A DNA stretch of 64,000 nt from Spodoptera frugiperda (lineage: Eukaryota; Arthropoda; Insecta; Lepidoptera; Noctuidae), in contig NC_064236.1 in the NCBI RefSeq assembly GCF_023101765.2, positions 14,472,993 to 14,536,992 of the forward strand. Reading direction: 5' to 3'. The notes under the pieces were generated by a model that was given only the letters and a program-made list of their open reading frames with translations, searched no databases and was not told where the DNA came from. Positions 1-10,619 of this stretch are shown piece by piece. Each line of letters begins with the position of its first letter. Positions within the stretch are counted from its first letter, which is position 1. A program made the position numbers and the translations under genes.

Positions 1-845
1 TTAATCCAATCAGGTGGTTATTGGAGGAAATGTATTTTTTGTCTTTTATCTGTGTATTAGTTAATTTTGATTTAAGTTTAATAATGATTTATTGACTTAA
101 CTATTAATTTCAAAGTTCGTACAATTAATACAATTGCTTGTATACAATTAAATTAAAAATTTACAGAAAATTAAATCAGTAAGTCACACATAAAGTGTCG
201 AATAGGATGTTTTTAAAAGATTAAACTTCTAATTCATATTTTTTTTAATATGTTGTTTACATACCATTTCTACTACTATCTATTTTTTAGTTTAAATTAA
301 TCCATCACCTCTGCTTTCCCCTTTGAAAACAATACTGTTACATTTTATAAACTAAATCATTTATATCTCAACCTTCCTATCATATGCCATTCTCAATATG
401 CAGCACAAAATATTTTAACAACATTACCTCTGGATATACTTATATAAAACACTAAATAACATTATATGTACATGTTACAGTATGTATGTGTTAGTGCCAT
501 AAACAACAACAAATAAACCGCAATCACTACACAAGATTCATGCACAACACACAAATACACGCACACATTAATAAATAATTATTAACCGCCGCTAATTACA
601 AATAACCAGCTTTTTTATTCAAAACTTTAAAAGAAACCCACTAGAAATTACTTTATTATGAAAGTTGTTTTGTAAAATATATATTAAATTACACACACCA
701 CTTAAGAATCGCTAATGTGTTCCATTGTCTGGACAAATATTAGGAACAATAAAGCTAAGATACTTATCGCACCGGTTTATTCAACTCACACATTCATACC
801 ACTGCAATATCACACAAAAGTATAAACAACGATGTGACTACTTAC
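1..845. other. AT-rich stretch, probably intron of the partial gene at the left edge
   Basis: No exon with coding character was found on either strand. The stretch lies immediately downstream, on the minus strand, of a good donor site at 845, so it is probably the first intron of a gene whose later exons lie outside the window. Base composition is strongly AT-rich with no clear repeat. Confidence 0.5.
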
Positions 846-970
846 CCATTTTTTCCGCGAATTCAATAACTTTTCACTAAAGTGAAGATACTTCCCGGAA
901 TCAGCAGCAAAATGGCTAAAATGACGCTCGAACAACGCAGTTTGAAATCCTCTTATTGATTGATGCACAT
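846..970 (-). other. First exon of a truncated minus-strand gene (mostly 5' UTR)
   Basis: The minus strand shows a TGCACTTGCGC box at 977-988, then about 130 bases, then an ATG at 849-847 followed by one base and a consensus donor (ATGG|GTAAGT, intron starting at 845). The first exon would therefore encode only the start methionine plus one base, the same arrangement as the genes at 3.4 and 35.7 kb, where the ATG lies at the very end of exon 1. The product cannot be named because no later exon is in the window. The exon call rests on the shared 5' module and the donor, not on coding content. Confidence 0.5.
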
Positions 971-988
971 AGTTTGTGCGCAAGTGCA
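954..988 (-). promoter_or_regulatory. Shared 5' module, copy 1 (TGCGCAAGTGCA + TATTGATTGAT)
   Basis: The plus strand reads TATTGATTGAT at 954-964 and TGCGCAAGTGCA at 977-988. The same pair occurs at the 5' ends of the genes at 10.5, 17.8 and 35.8 kb, and in degenerate form at 3.44 kb. It lies 131 bp upstream of the first donor. No TATA box is evident. The role as promoter is inferred from position and recurrence. Confidence 0.6.
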
Positions 989-999
989 ATTTTCCCATC

Positions 1000-2449
1000 T
1001 GATGCTAGACCAAAAAGACTCATCTAACCGCGAACGGCTTGTAGCTTCAAGACGAACGTAAACAGACAGACTCCCGCAGGTGTACTTCGGGACGAAGATA
1101 AATGTTGCTCGCTAAAATGATGAGATGTCGCCTCTTTCCATATTTTAAAAAGTTCTAGCAAACATTTTCTAAGTATATATTCTATATATATTCTATCGAA
1201 ATTATAATTTATTATCATTAAAAAATACCTAAACGTCTGCTGTTCCCATTAACATATCTTTTACTTGAATTACCACTACTTATTATGTATTGTTGCATAA
1301 TGTTAACATACCTACAGAAGTGAATTACATATTAAGTACATGACCCTTAGGGTGTAGTAATTAAAATTACAACTCAATAATAAGCACTAGGAGTACTTAT
1401 ATTATGAGACTAATTATTCATTTATGTGAGAATAATAATTTATTCTCTCCCTATATTATTACTGAATGGGCTTAATGATGGCACCTAATTTACAGTAAAA
1501 GGTCTGACTCAGGTGATTATAGGGACTAGTATTTTTGTCTAAATAACGTCTTCAGTCAAGTTTATTTATTTATTTGTTAAACAAAATATTTTTAAAATGT
1601 ATGCTAACTTTGTATTAACAACACTACTGTCACCCTTTTATGCGGTGTCATGTTGTGTAATGTATATATGTACATATGATATTTGTTTAAAATTTGACTG
1701 ACTAACTTGGCTTAAAAGAGACAAGGGATTTTAGAGACAATTCTATTCATTAACTGTGTATATTTTCTCAAAAGATAATTATATTATTGTATAATAATAA
1801 TATTATACTAATAATTCATTAGTCTCATAAACTTTTACGGTACCAAACGAAAATAATTAATAATAATCACCATTAATTAACTACACTTATCGTGTAGTAA
1901 TATAAATGTGATTTAGGTAGTACTCAATAAAAAACCAATGACATTTAGAAAGATTTATTTGATAAAAGTGTCAAAAGTGAAGAGTACATCTTGATACATG
2001 GTTAAACTAAAACAAAAATTCATTTTTGATCTAAAAATATTACAAAAAATGGTCTTAAATTATAATAAAATATTTTTCGACCCTGTAGAGTTAATAACTC
2101 AATGTAAAATAATGAATATAAAAATAGTACTCATTTAAAATAAATACAAGTCTTGTACATTGGCCTGATATGCCAGAAATAAATACCACATACTTAATTA
2201 CTAAAACACACATACATCAAGATCCGACGTTCCATCAAGAATGTAGAAAGATTGGGGACAGAGTTAATTTCAAGTAGATAATTGAACAACTTGTTTACAT
2301 AAGTAATTATGTAAAGATGTTTTTTGATCAAATCAGCACAAATACCTCATTGTCGTGGGAAATAATTTAACTCTGTCATTGGGATAGGAAATACACGATA
2401 TAAGGGGTAGATAGAGAAGAAGTACACGCACACATAACACATATAGATA
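1000..2449. other. Gene-free AT-rich spacer
   Basis: No convincing coding exon, RNA gene or recognisable repeat on either strand. It contains short runs of TAATAATAAT-type low complexity near 1780-1870. Confidence 0.5.
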
Positions 2450-2468
2450 CTTCATGCGTTGCATGAAG
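2450..2468 (-). other. Perfect 8-bp stem-loop just after a stop codon
   Basis: CTTCATGC (2450-2457) and GCATGAAG (2461-2468) are perfectly complementary with a GTT loop. The hairpin lies 13 bases downstream of the stop codon of the 124-aa gene, in its 3' UTR. Function is unknown; it may be a chance hairpin or an mRNA structure. Confidence 0.4.
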
Positions 2469-2481
2469 GCAAGGTAAATGA

Positions 2482-3360
2482 TTACTCATTTTTCTTTTCC
2501 TTGTTGAGAGCAGCGGACAGCTCAGAAGGATTCCAATCCTTCAAATCTTTAAAAATTTTTTTCTCACTTGAGTCTTTAGCTTGGTTAGCTTCTTTAGACT
2601 CCATGAGATCTTTAATGTCTTTCAGCTCCTCTTCGGTGAAGGGATCCCCGGGATAGTCGTCCAGCTTCTCACGGACCCCGTTGTTGGGGTCCTTGCAGAT
2701 CGCCGCGATCACGATAGTGTTCTTCTCCTTGATGTACGTTCCAGCCACGGCCACGACCGAGCTCATTTTTTCTGCGAATTTTTTCTCTGCTTCCTCCCGC
2801 TCCATGAAGACATCACAGTCATCTAGGTCGAGGACATCTGAAAATTAACAAATTCCAAATATTAACAAATAAATATTAAAAAGGTGTGTAGGAGGAGGGG
2901 GGGGGCGATATAAAGTGAGTCAGTGCTACTGTAACTAGTCCATTATAATTGGACCATGTTATCATTGACCTTGTTCAGTGGCAATTGCATATAATAATTC
3001 TATGCATACGCATATAATAAATTATTATTTTAAAGATTTGCTAGGGCTTAAATCGTCATCTGCTCCAGAACTTCAAAATGCAGAGCTTTCATAAATTTTC
3101 AATCATAGAGGCAAAGGCTAATGTTGCTGAGCACAAGAACACAACAGTTTTCTCGATCGCATTCAAGATATCTTCGCACGTAAGCATCGAGTACGGCATA
3201 ACTTATCAAAGATACAAAGAAATCAGCTACGGCACACAGCCGTCGGGACCCAGAGACAAAACCCTATGCCTAAATCTCAATAATCATTTACATAACACAG
3301 TGAATATTCCCTACGATAACATTAATAGAAGTTGTACTTACTTGATAAATCAAAGTCCAT
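2482..3360 (-). CDS. Unrecognised 124-aa acidic/lysine-rich protein, two coding exons
   Basis: Coding exons are 3360-3342 and 2837-2482. The ATG (3360-3358) lies 19 nt before the donor (TCAA|GTAAGT), and the acceptor is TTTTCAG|ATG at 2838. The phase joins cleanly and gives 124 aa ending in KEKKNE. An earlier in-frame ATG in exon 2 (2805) exists, but starting there would discard a well-formed spliced N-terminus (MDFDLS). Visible features are an acidic N-terminus (LDLDDCD), a Glu/Lys-rich segment around residues 18-30, a hydrophobic stretch with SSVVAVAG and a second with TIVIAAIC around residues 32-57, and a charged C-terminal third. There is no signal peptide and no family motif I recognise. 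The 5' module lies about 115 bp upstream of the donor at 3441-3469. Single-exon antisense readings here look like noise. Confidence 0.75.
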
Positions 3361-3440
3361 TTCCAAAATGGTGCGATTCAGCAACTCGGAGACACGGAAC
3401 AACAGCAAATCAACCGGACCCGTCGGCGACGCCTCTTCAA

Positions 3441-3469
3441 TTGATTTATGCCCGGTCCGCGCAGTTGCA
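3441..3469 (-). promoter_or_regulatory. Shared 5' module, degenerate copy 2 (CGCGCAGTTGCA + TTGATT)
   Basis: The plus strand reads TTGATT at 3441-3446 and CGCGCAGTTGCA at 3458-3469. The 12-mer differs from the consensus TGCGCAAGTGCA at three positions but keeps the order and the 11-16 bp spacing to the TTGATT box. It is 116 bp upstream of the first donor, within the 112-152 bp range of the other copies. Confidence 0.4.
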
Positions 3470-3510
3470 CTGTAGCTCCATATTCTTATAATATTAATGT
3501 ATAGTTTCAC

Positions 3511-5393
3511 TTCACCAAGTTATCGGTTCAGGTGGGCGAAATTGGAACTAATGAAAAGTCATACAATTTCACAGTACACGACTCATCCTAGAACGACACT
3601 GGCGCCACATGCTATCTGATCATAAAATTTGGTAGTAATATGTAAGCGTAAACCAACTACCGTATTTATAACCCGGTTTGATAATTTATTAAAAGGAAAA
3701 TGTCGTAATAAAAAGTATTCCCTTATGAAAACCTCCCCAAACACACTTTTCTTGGCTATTTATATCTTTAAAGCAATAAAGAAGTGTACTGAGAAGAAAT
3801 CGTGCCGTCATAGACTAGACTAAACTTTATTTTCGCATGTTTTATGCCTACACACTGGACATAAATAAATAGTTCTTACTCTAAATTAAATATGCATGAA
3901 TCTTTATTATCAAATACGGAAACCTAAAATCAAATCTAGTACAACTACTAAATATTTAATATAATAAATTCCACTAGTGTAAGGTAGCGAGCTAGATCGC
4001 AGTTACGTTAAAAATGCTTGACAATATCTTAATGATATACCACGTAACCAAAACAATGATTTTGTCTATGCGACTATTTAATTATTTTTTACTAATTGCA
4101 AGGCGAAGTGTCTCACTTATGATAAAATTTGAGATTATGAATGATCCGCCTCGCATTTCATAAAGGCTAATAACGGCTCCCAACTGTAGAAAAACGTTTT
4201 TTAGGCTTAAAGGCTTTAATGGCTTCAATATTGCTTTGAATTATCTTACAAATATTGGTTTAAGACATCCACCCTACAACTTTGTATTTATTTTCAGATG
4301 GTGACTCAACTTATCAAGGATCCATAATTAGCAGTTTAGCAGGGGCCTCGGGTGAACCTAACAGATGGTCAATACCTGCTTGAGTAAAATAATACAAGGG
4401 ACTAATATTAGGGTTCCTAGTTGAAGAGTCCTTAGTTCCCCTTTCCACGATCGATACTCAGTACTTAAAAGGGATTTTTTATAAGGGAGGAATTATTTTA
4501 ATGATTTGGCAAATCATTTCATGCTACCGAGGAGTGTAGAATAAAGATGTTAAACTAGTAGGGTCGGTCTTTGAATTGGAAATAACCATGAGGTGGCAAC
4601 GGTTTGTTTATACATTCTGGAAAGATATGTGGTTGGAGACAATTATTAGACCTCCTTGAAAAATCTGAGAAATGATTTTGAACCTATTCGTAGTGAAGGA
4701 TAAGGTACGTGGCAAATGAAATAAATATGAAAATGTAAGATATACAGATGAAACGAACACCTAACAAATAAATTCTCATATATAATCGTATATAATTACT
4801 TGTTCTACTGATTAACTATTACATGAATAAATGACGAATAAACGACAATAGAATGTCAAAACTTGGCTTACAGGTCTTAAGGAACCAGTTTGAGAAAAAT
4901 CCCAAGATACTATTTTTTGATATTCCTGTAATAACAAAAGACGGAATGAATAACTAACCCTTTTTGAACAAGAATGTAATATAAAAATATACCATTTGTT
5001 CTACCCTGTTACCAATAATCAACCTAAACCAAAGCAGTATAAAATGTGCTTAGATACATTGAAATATTATGTGGTTCAATACACGAACAGGAAATTGTAA
5101 TTTTATACTGCTAAATCTTCAACCATAGAAACTGACAAAATGAAGACACGAGTCCTTCGGTTGGCTGGTGTCGGCTGATAAATCCTCAACAAAAACGACT
5201 AGACCGTATGAACCTTACAATCATGTTTGAAAGGCCGACCTCAGATGAATGGAATTTATACTGGAAAAGGTATTCGTACTACATCTATTCAATTTGTAGG
5301 TAAATCTGCTTAAGGTCTGGAATGTGTTCCACAGGCAGTGGAGTTTGAATAACTTAACTAAAAGTTTAACAAAGTTTTCTTGACAAAGTTACC
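3511..5393. other. Gene-free spacer
   Basis: No coding exon or recognised repeat. An ACTGGCGCCACAT stretch near 3597-3610 resembles the GGCGCCATCT motif seen at 8.3 and 8.5 kb. Otherwise ordinary AT-rich intergenic DNA. Confidence 0.5.
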
Positions 5394-5407
5394 AAAATCT
5401 TACAGCT

Positions 5408-6542
5408 TTTTTTTTTTTTTTTTTTTTTTGAGGGTGGAAAATCATCCAATGACGCCTTGGGCGAGGCGAGAGGGAGTGTCAGACTCTTACTGACTAAAAA
5501 CCACCCCGTTCCTACTCCTGCCCGTCGAGCCGGAGCCCCGGTAAACCCGCTAGGTAGTCCGCAGCTCCGGATTAGGCATCAGCCCTACTGGGCCCCATCT
5601 GTGGCGGTCTGATGGCTCTTTGAGGCGCGCGCAGAAGGCGACGCGCCGCACGCACGGGTCTGGTTCTGGTCGGGCGGCGAGCTACCCTTGCTCACCGTCC
5701 GCAGACCCGCACTTACGGTGGCCGGAGATCGTCGCGCGATCCCCGACGCCCGGAGTGTCTCTCGCGACGGCTGGGGCGTGAGGAGGTTCGTTCTCTCACG
5801 CGCCCCGCCTCCTCCTTAGCTAGCATGACTGCTTCGCAGAAGGCATCCCAGTCCCCCTCGCTCCGCCCCATGGCTTGTATCAAGGGCGCCGTCGCCGACC
5901 ACATCCCTGAGGACACGGCGGTGCTCAGCCCACGCAGGGCAGACCGCAAGCGTATGTTCCACCGTGTCCTCCGGGCGGTCTTCGCAGTGATGACACCCGG
6001 GCGTTTCCTCCCGCCCAATCAGAAACAGGAACCTACCGAAGCTTCCATGTCCGGTAAGCACCTGCGTCAGGCGGTAGGTGAGGACGCCGTGGCGCCTCTC
6101 TAGCCACTCCTCAAAGAGGGGACTTACCGCTGCAATGACAGCGAGCCCAGCCCTTGGTTGCGACAGTCGCTGCTGCCATTCCGCCATGAGATCGCGCCGG
6201 AGCTCATCCCGCCACGCATCTGGCGCGGCAGTGGAGTTTCGCCCCGGCGACGCGCGTCGGCGCGCAAACTAAAGACGCGCGCGAGCACCTTCGCCTCCAA
6301 ATCCCACGGCGGGAGTCCGGCAAGGAGGTTGGCCGCCTCTCCGGAGATCGTGCGATATCCGCGGATCACTCGAATGGCCATGACCCTCTGGGACGTGAGC
6401 AGCGCCCGAGCTGGCCGCCGCATCAGGTTCGGCGCCCACACAGGGGCTCCGTAGAGGGCCATGGACCGCACGATCCCCGCGTACAACCTTTAAGCGCAGC
6501 CCCCGTCCGTTCCAACTTAGGAGCCAAACGTCGGAAATGCAA
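5408..6542 (-). mobile_element. 5'-truncated R1-clade LINE with 14-bp target-site duplication
   Basis: A GC-rich island between two copies of AAAATCTTACAGCT (5394-5407 and 6543-6556), which are the target-site duplication. On the minus strand it encodes the region after the reverse transcriptase in two overlapping frames (6486-6124, then 6187-5816), so it is frameshifted. Typical R1-clade signs are the YAGIVRSMALYGAPVWA-type block and a Cys/His motif of the form CHHCEDRPEDTVEHTL followed by CPAWAEHR. The 3' UTR ends in a poly-A (poly-T at 5405-5430 on plus) preceded by GTCATTGGATGATTTTCCACC. The ORFs on the opposite strand are shadows of the high GC. Other 3'-end copies of the family are at 6903, 30219 and 37218. 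Confidence 0.8.
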
Positions 6543-6732
6543 AAAATCTTACAGCTGGATTTGGATAACTGCTATTTACCAAATAAACTTAAATATGATA
6601 GATTACAATTTGTGTGAACTATGAACTATCTTCTAGTCTTTATCTACAACTTATATTATATGAAAGCCGAAACTAGCTGTTATTGTCGTTCTACTTAGGT
6701 ACAATTTTCTTCGAATGCTATATAAGGGTATT

Positions 6733-7116
6733 AAAGTTTCATTTGTAAGATACTTTTTTTTATATTTTTATTGGTGTATAAAGACTATTCTCGTACATAT
6801 GATACAAATATAATACCACGCCCTGAAAGAGTAGTAGGCAACAGTGGACATTTCAAATGCTACCTAAGATCACTTGTCCCTAGTTATGTTATAGTCCAAT
6901 GTCATTGGATGATTTTCCACCCTAAAAAAAAAAAAAAAAAAAAATAAAAGTTTCATTTGTAAGATACTTTTTTTTATATTTTTATTGGTGTATAAAGACT
7001 ATTCTCGTACATATGATACAAATATAATACCACGCCCTGAAAGAGTAGTAGGCAACTGTGGACATTTCAAATGCTACCTAAGATCACTTGTCCCTAGTTA
7101 TGTTATAGTCCAATGT
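6733..7116 (+). repeat. 170-bp direct duplication flanking a 44-bp LINE tail
   Basis: 6733-6902 and 6947-7116 are both 170 bp and differ at one base by eye (AACAGTGG versus AACTGTGG). The 44 bases between them (6903-6946) are CATTGGATGATTTTCCACCC followed by an A-run, that is, the extreme 3' end of the R1-like LINE found next door, in plus orientation. The simplest reading is a severely 5'-truncated LINE insertion with an unusually long target-site duplication. Confidence 0.8.
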
Positions 7117-8293
7117 TAATAAGGGTCAAAGATTTTCAATTTCAGACTCAATGCTTCTATAGAGAATTTAAAAAATCGAAATCTTTAATTATACTTTGTC
7201 CTACCCTCGAGTCGGGTGTTACTGAACCTGAGATCCATAATTGGGTATTTGCGGCAGAGTCCTCCCGAGACCCTCAAAGATGCTTTGTCTACATATAGGT
7301 ATAATTGGAAACCAAGGAGTCTACTTTCTAGTTTCATGATCTGTGGTCGGCGTGGGGTTGCGACCCATACTCAGTTGCCATGCGCGTCGGATGTAGATGT
7401 CGCCACCGGCGTTTGATTGATTTTAAACCGACGCGACCAAATTATTCATGCAGTTAAACCGAGGTGCGAACAAAGAAGTCGTTACCGTTTGCATGTTCTG
7501 TACCTGAATGCATAAGTTTGTTTTGTACTACGCTGACACATTTGGCGCTTCATTTAAATGAGATGACAAAGAGATTTCATCTCAATTTTATCGACGAAAC
7601 AGTAATTAAATGTAGTTTTTTGCTTAAATCTGGGTAATAAAAATAATTACAGTTTTTTTCTATTGTATGTTAAGACCTATTTTAGGGTCTATTATGTTAC
7701 AGGAAATGAAAAATATGCAAATACCTGTTTTGATTTATGGCGTCGTAACTTTTGATGACGCCATGATAGCGTGGGGGTGTCGATTTGGATGCGCGCGTCG
7801 CGATGCGCGTCGTGCGTCGTGCATCATAAGATACGCTATACATAGATATAGGCATAACCCAAGTACATAAGTATAATTTTAAGTATGGTATATTTTATTT
7901 TAGGAAGTTTTTCTATTCTTTCTATACTAAACTGATAATTGTCAATGACAGATAAACTTTTTCAACTTTGAGAATACGGCAGAGTAGTTTATATTTTTCG
8001 CCACCTCTACTCTTCCCGCGGGTACTGTAGACCCGACTTACATTTTAGTGACCAGGCAGCGGTGCAGCAGGAAATGGCCAATAAACCTGAAAATATTAAC
8101 TTAGATCTCCAACTCGCCTGCCAAGCGTGGAGATTAGGGAATTTAAAGGCGTAAAGTTAGGTTTTGTTATTAGTTCAACTTCAATGGAGGCTATCGTTTT
8201 CTGGTCACAAGATGGCACAAATATAGCAAGAGGTATTTTGTCCAATCACTGCAGCTGTCAAATATTGAACGTCCAATGGTGTGACAATACCTT
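7117..8293. other. Gene-free stretch with repeat debris
   Basis: 7785-7830 is a CpG-rich run of GCGCGTCG-type units in otherwise AT-rich DNA. 7985-8160 contains CTACTCTTCCCGCGGGT and ACTCGCCTGCCAAGCGTGG segments that recur in lepidopteran interspersed repeats. No coding exon was found. Confidence 0.4.
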
Positions 8294-8338
8294 ATTCTCA
8301 ATTGGACGAAAAACGAGAGGTGTACACCAGCGCCATCT
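8294..8338 (+). repeat. 45-bp direct repeat, copy 1, with CTCF-like core
   Basis: ATTCTCA-TTGGACGAAAAACGAGAGG followed by a CACC/GCGCCATCT core. The second copy is at 8512-8556, 218 bp away. On the minus strand the core reads CCCAGATGGCGCTGGT (8327-8342), close to the CTCF core consensus. Confidence 0.6.
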
Positions 8339-8387
8339 GGGGGTTGGTGACTTTTTTGTGACGTCATGAAATTTAGAATTGTTTCCA

Positions 8388-8440
8388 ATGTATGGCAATA
8401 GGCTCACCGCCTAGAGTCATAACATAACTGGTGGAAACTG
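8388..8440 (+). repeat. Fragment of the tRNA-headed SINE family
   Basis: TATGGCAATAGGCTCACC and following bases match the body of the longer SINE at 37685-37975 in opposite orientation. Only about 50 bp are preserved. Confidence 0.5.
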
Positions 8441-8511
8441 CCTACCACCTCGGGTATTAAACATGAATTTATGTTATGTCTATCTCCTTTAATTTCTTTA
8501 CATATAGGCTA

Positions 8512-8556
8512 ATTCTCATTTGGACGAAAAACGAGAGGTTCACACTGGCGCCATCT
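8512..8556 (+). repeat. 45-bp direct repeat, copy 2, with CTCF-like core
   Basis: Near-identical to 8294-8338. The minus strand core is AGATGGCGCCAGTG (about 8543-8556). Confidence 0.6.
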
Positions 8557-9125
8557 CGTGTACAAAAATACAGTAGCCCATTAGACAACACTGTCTTTAT
8601 ATAAAAACAAATTAATAATTCCAATACCAATAATCTTCTAGTAATGTTTGTGATATCCAGAATAATTACTAACACTGAAATATGATAAACTGTTACTATC
8701 TATAGCCTTTATCACTTATGCAAGCAGTCACGTTATGTTGTCTAATTAGCCTCCATAAGCTGCAGAACTGCTTACTAAAACTAAATAGACCACATAACTG
8801 ATTGTTCAAAGAGTAATACTTAAGTCTATGAATACTCAGTTCTATAAAGAAGTAAACATTCATAAACTTTTTTATCTGGTAGAATTTTCAGAGGATAATA
8901 AAAGAAAACGATTTTTTTTAGATTTTTTAATTATAAATATTGCACAACACCGAATAGGTATTTTAACAAAATAAGGTAGTGTAAGATCATCGAAAATATA
9001 CAGATTGTAATAATGTAGGATACAAACAATCTTAATACTTAAGAATAGAAAAATTTGGCATCTAAAGTATTCGTTGATTACGAACAACTTAAACGTTAAC
9101 AATACTAAAGTAAGCTCAGACGCTT

Positions 9126-9140
9126 CACCAGGTGGCGCTG
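9126..9140 (+). promoter_or_regulatory. CTCF-like site CACCAGGTGGCGCTG
   Basis: A 15-bp match to the canonical CTCF core (CCASYAG-RKGGCGC type). It is isolated from the 45-bp repeats but within 600-800 bp of them. Binding is an inference from sequence similarity only. Confidence 0.35.
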
Positions 9141-9575
9141 TGGTGTGAGACATTAACACTTTTAAGATACAATTAATTCTTAACAACGCACACTTGAGAG
9201 CTATTAAAACTAATTAATCATTAATTTTGGACCTAAACGCCGTTTAACGGCCAACTATTTTTGTTTTCTCTAAATGATTTACAAAAAGGATCAGTCCTCC
9301 TCTCCTATCAAAATAAAATATAAAAATTAAGACAAAATAATAACTAACTAAATAAAAAAAGATATTACAAAAAAGATATATAAAAGAGGGATAAGTGTGT
9401 ACACGACATCAAATTACACAAGTTAAATTTCACAGCTTCTACTTCTAGTTAAAGTATGTGACATATCGAACAAGCGAAAATAAATTTTGAAATCTAATAC
9501 AGTTATATAGGGAGTAATCCCTATGTAAATAATAAGTATTTTTAAGAGAAATGTCACATGGAAGCTGCAGTGCCT

Positions 9576-9998
9576 TTACAGCTTACGACGCTTGGCCTGG
9601 GGGTCCTCAGCATCCTGCATAATGGCATCACGATCACGGCTCGCCAGCAGGCGAGATTTTTCAGCCTCGCGACGCACTGCCTCCTGTGCCATCTCTTCCT
9701 TGGCATTATTTTCTTGTTCGCGCCGTGCAGCGGCTTCACGCATACTGCTCACTAAATGTATATAGCCGAACCGAGGCCGAAATTCTGGTGCCTGCTCGGG
9801 CAAATTGGTTATCGGCCTAGTTTCATAGTACTTCTTACAGTTACTGCATGCGCAGTAAATAGACGGGATGTCATTACGGATCCAGGTTGAGTAAGATGTC
9901 CCGATTTGATTTTGATACTGGTCCTGCTCCATAGGAGCGGAACTCCTCCACTTCCGCGGAACAGGGGTTAACTTATACACCTCGGGAGGCTTAGACAT
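9576..9998 (-). CDS. Unrecognised 140-aa protein with CxCxxC motif, coiled-coil-like C-terminal half and KRRKL tail
   Basis: The coding exon begins two bases after the acceptor (TTTCCAG|A ATG, acceptor at 10000) and reads 140 aa to a stop at 9576. A 5' UTR exon precedes it, ending at 10407 (CCAG|GTAACT), with the shared 5' module at 10535-10570. Extending the reading frame across the splice is out of phase, which supports the ATG at 9998. Seen in the protein: an N-terminal PPEVYKLTPVP stretch; CACSNCKKYYETR around residues 48-60, a possible metal-binding cluster; an Ala/Glu/Arg-rich segment around residues 85-125 with helical coiled-coil character; and a C-terminal KRRKL that could act as a nuclear localisation signal. 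No family was recognised. The longer frame starting upstream at 10019 runs into the intron. Confidence 0.75.
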   Translation of the reverse strand: MSKPPEVYKLTPVPRKWRSSAPMEQDQYQNQIGTSYSTWIRNDIPSIYCACSNCKKYYETRPITNLPEQAPEFRPRFGYIHLVSSMREAAARREQENNAKEEMAQEAVRREAEKSRLLASRDRDAIMQDAEDPQAKRRKL

Positions 9999-10406
9999 TC
10001 TGGAAAGTAAAGAAAACAATATTTAAGCAAACAACAACACACTGTCTCGTTCAGTTACGAGTGAGCCTGTAAATATAACGCCCTATCTTCTATTAGAAAT
10101 TTACCCTTACATTTTTGTTCGTTTCATAACTAAATTAACCTAATAATTTTATAAAACACGATCGAATATTTAATCTAAATTATTTAAGAAATGTTCAGTC
10201 TAAAAATTTCACTCAATCTAAACTTGTGCTTAACACTCCTAAAAGCCTCTAAAATATTATCCATGTCAATAACATAACATTTCAAAATGGAGGCGGACCT
10301 CTGTCATCACAAGGACAGCACGTATTTTGAGGTTAGAGTAACATTGCGTAAAATATGACACGTAATGTGAAAGTTTTATAACATACATTGATGCTGGAGT
10401 AGTTAC

Positions 10407-10550
10407 CTGGATTATAAAAGCTCAGCACTGGTGGAGAAAGCGAGAAAAAGCGCGATTTGGGAGATTGGCCGCAGCGATACGGACCGGGTTGACACCGTCG
10501 CGAGTCTGCAGTGCGGCGCCGTCCGCCACCCGCGTATTGATTCATGGTGG
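10407..10550 (-). other. 5' UTR exon of the 140-aa gene
   Basis: GC-rich relative to its surroundings. It ends at a CCAG|GTAACT donor and starts just downstream of the TGCACTTGCGC box. It has two short readings on the minus strand (from ATGs near 10550 and 10545), but neither splices in frame to the downstream ATG, so it is taken as UTR or an upstream ORF. Confidence 0.55.
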
Positions 10551-10570
10551 CTGTCCATTGCGCAAGTGCA
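10535..10570 (-). promoter_or_regulatory. Shared 5' module, copy 3 (TGCGCAAGTGCA + TATTGATT)
   Basis: TATTGATT at 10535-10542 and TGCGCAAGTGCA at 10559-10570 on plus, 152 bp upstream of the first donor. The 12-mer is identical to those at 977 and 35786. Confidence 0.65.
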
Positions 10571-10619
10571 CACTATATCTTCTCTCTTTCTCGTGTAACC
10601 TATATTACTTAACGAGCTA

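Noticed and set aside
3078..3491. 137-aa plus-strand open frame
   Set aside because: It runs antisense through the intron and first exon of the 124-aa gene, crosses both splice sites, and has no domain or codon signal of its own.
5825..6454. Overlapping plus-strand frames in a GC-rich island
   Set aside because: Shadows of the minus-strand R1 LINE; the minus frames carry the recognisable LINE motifs.
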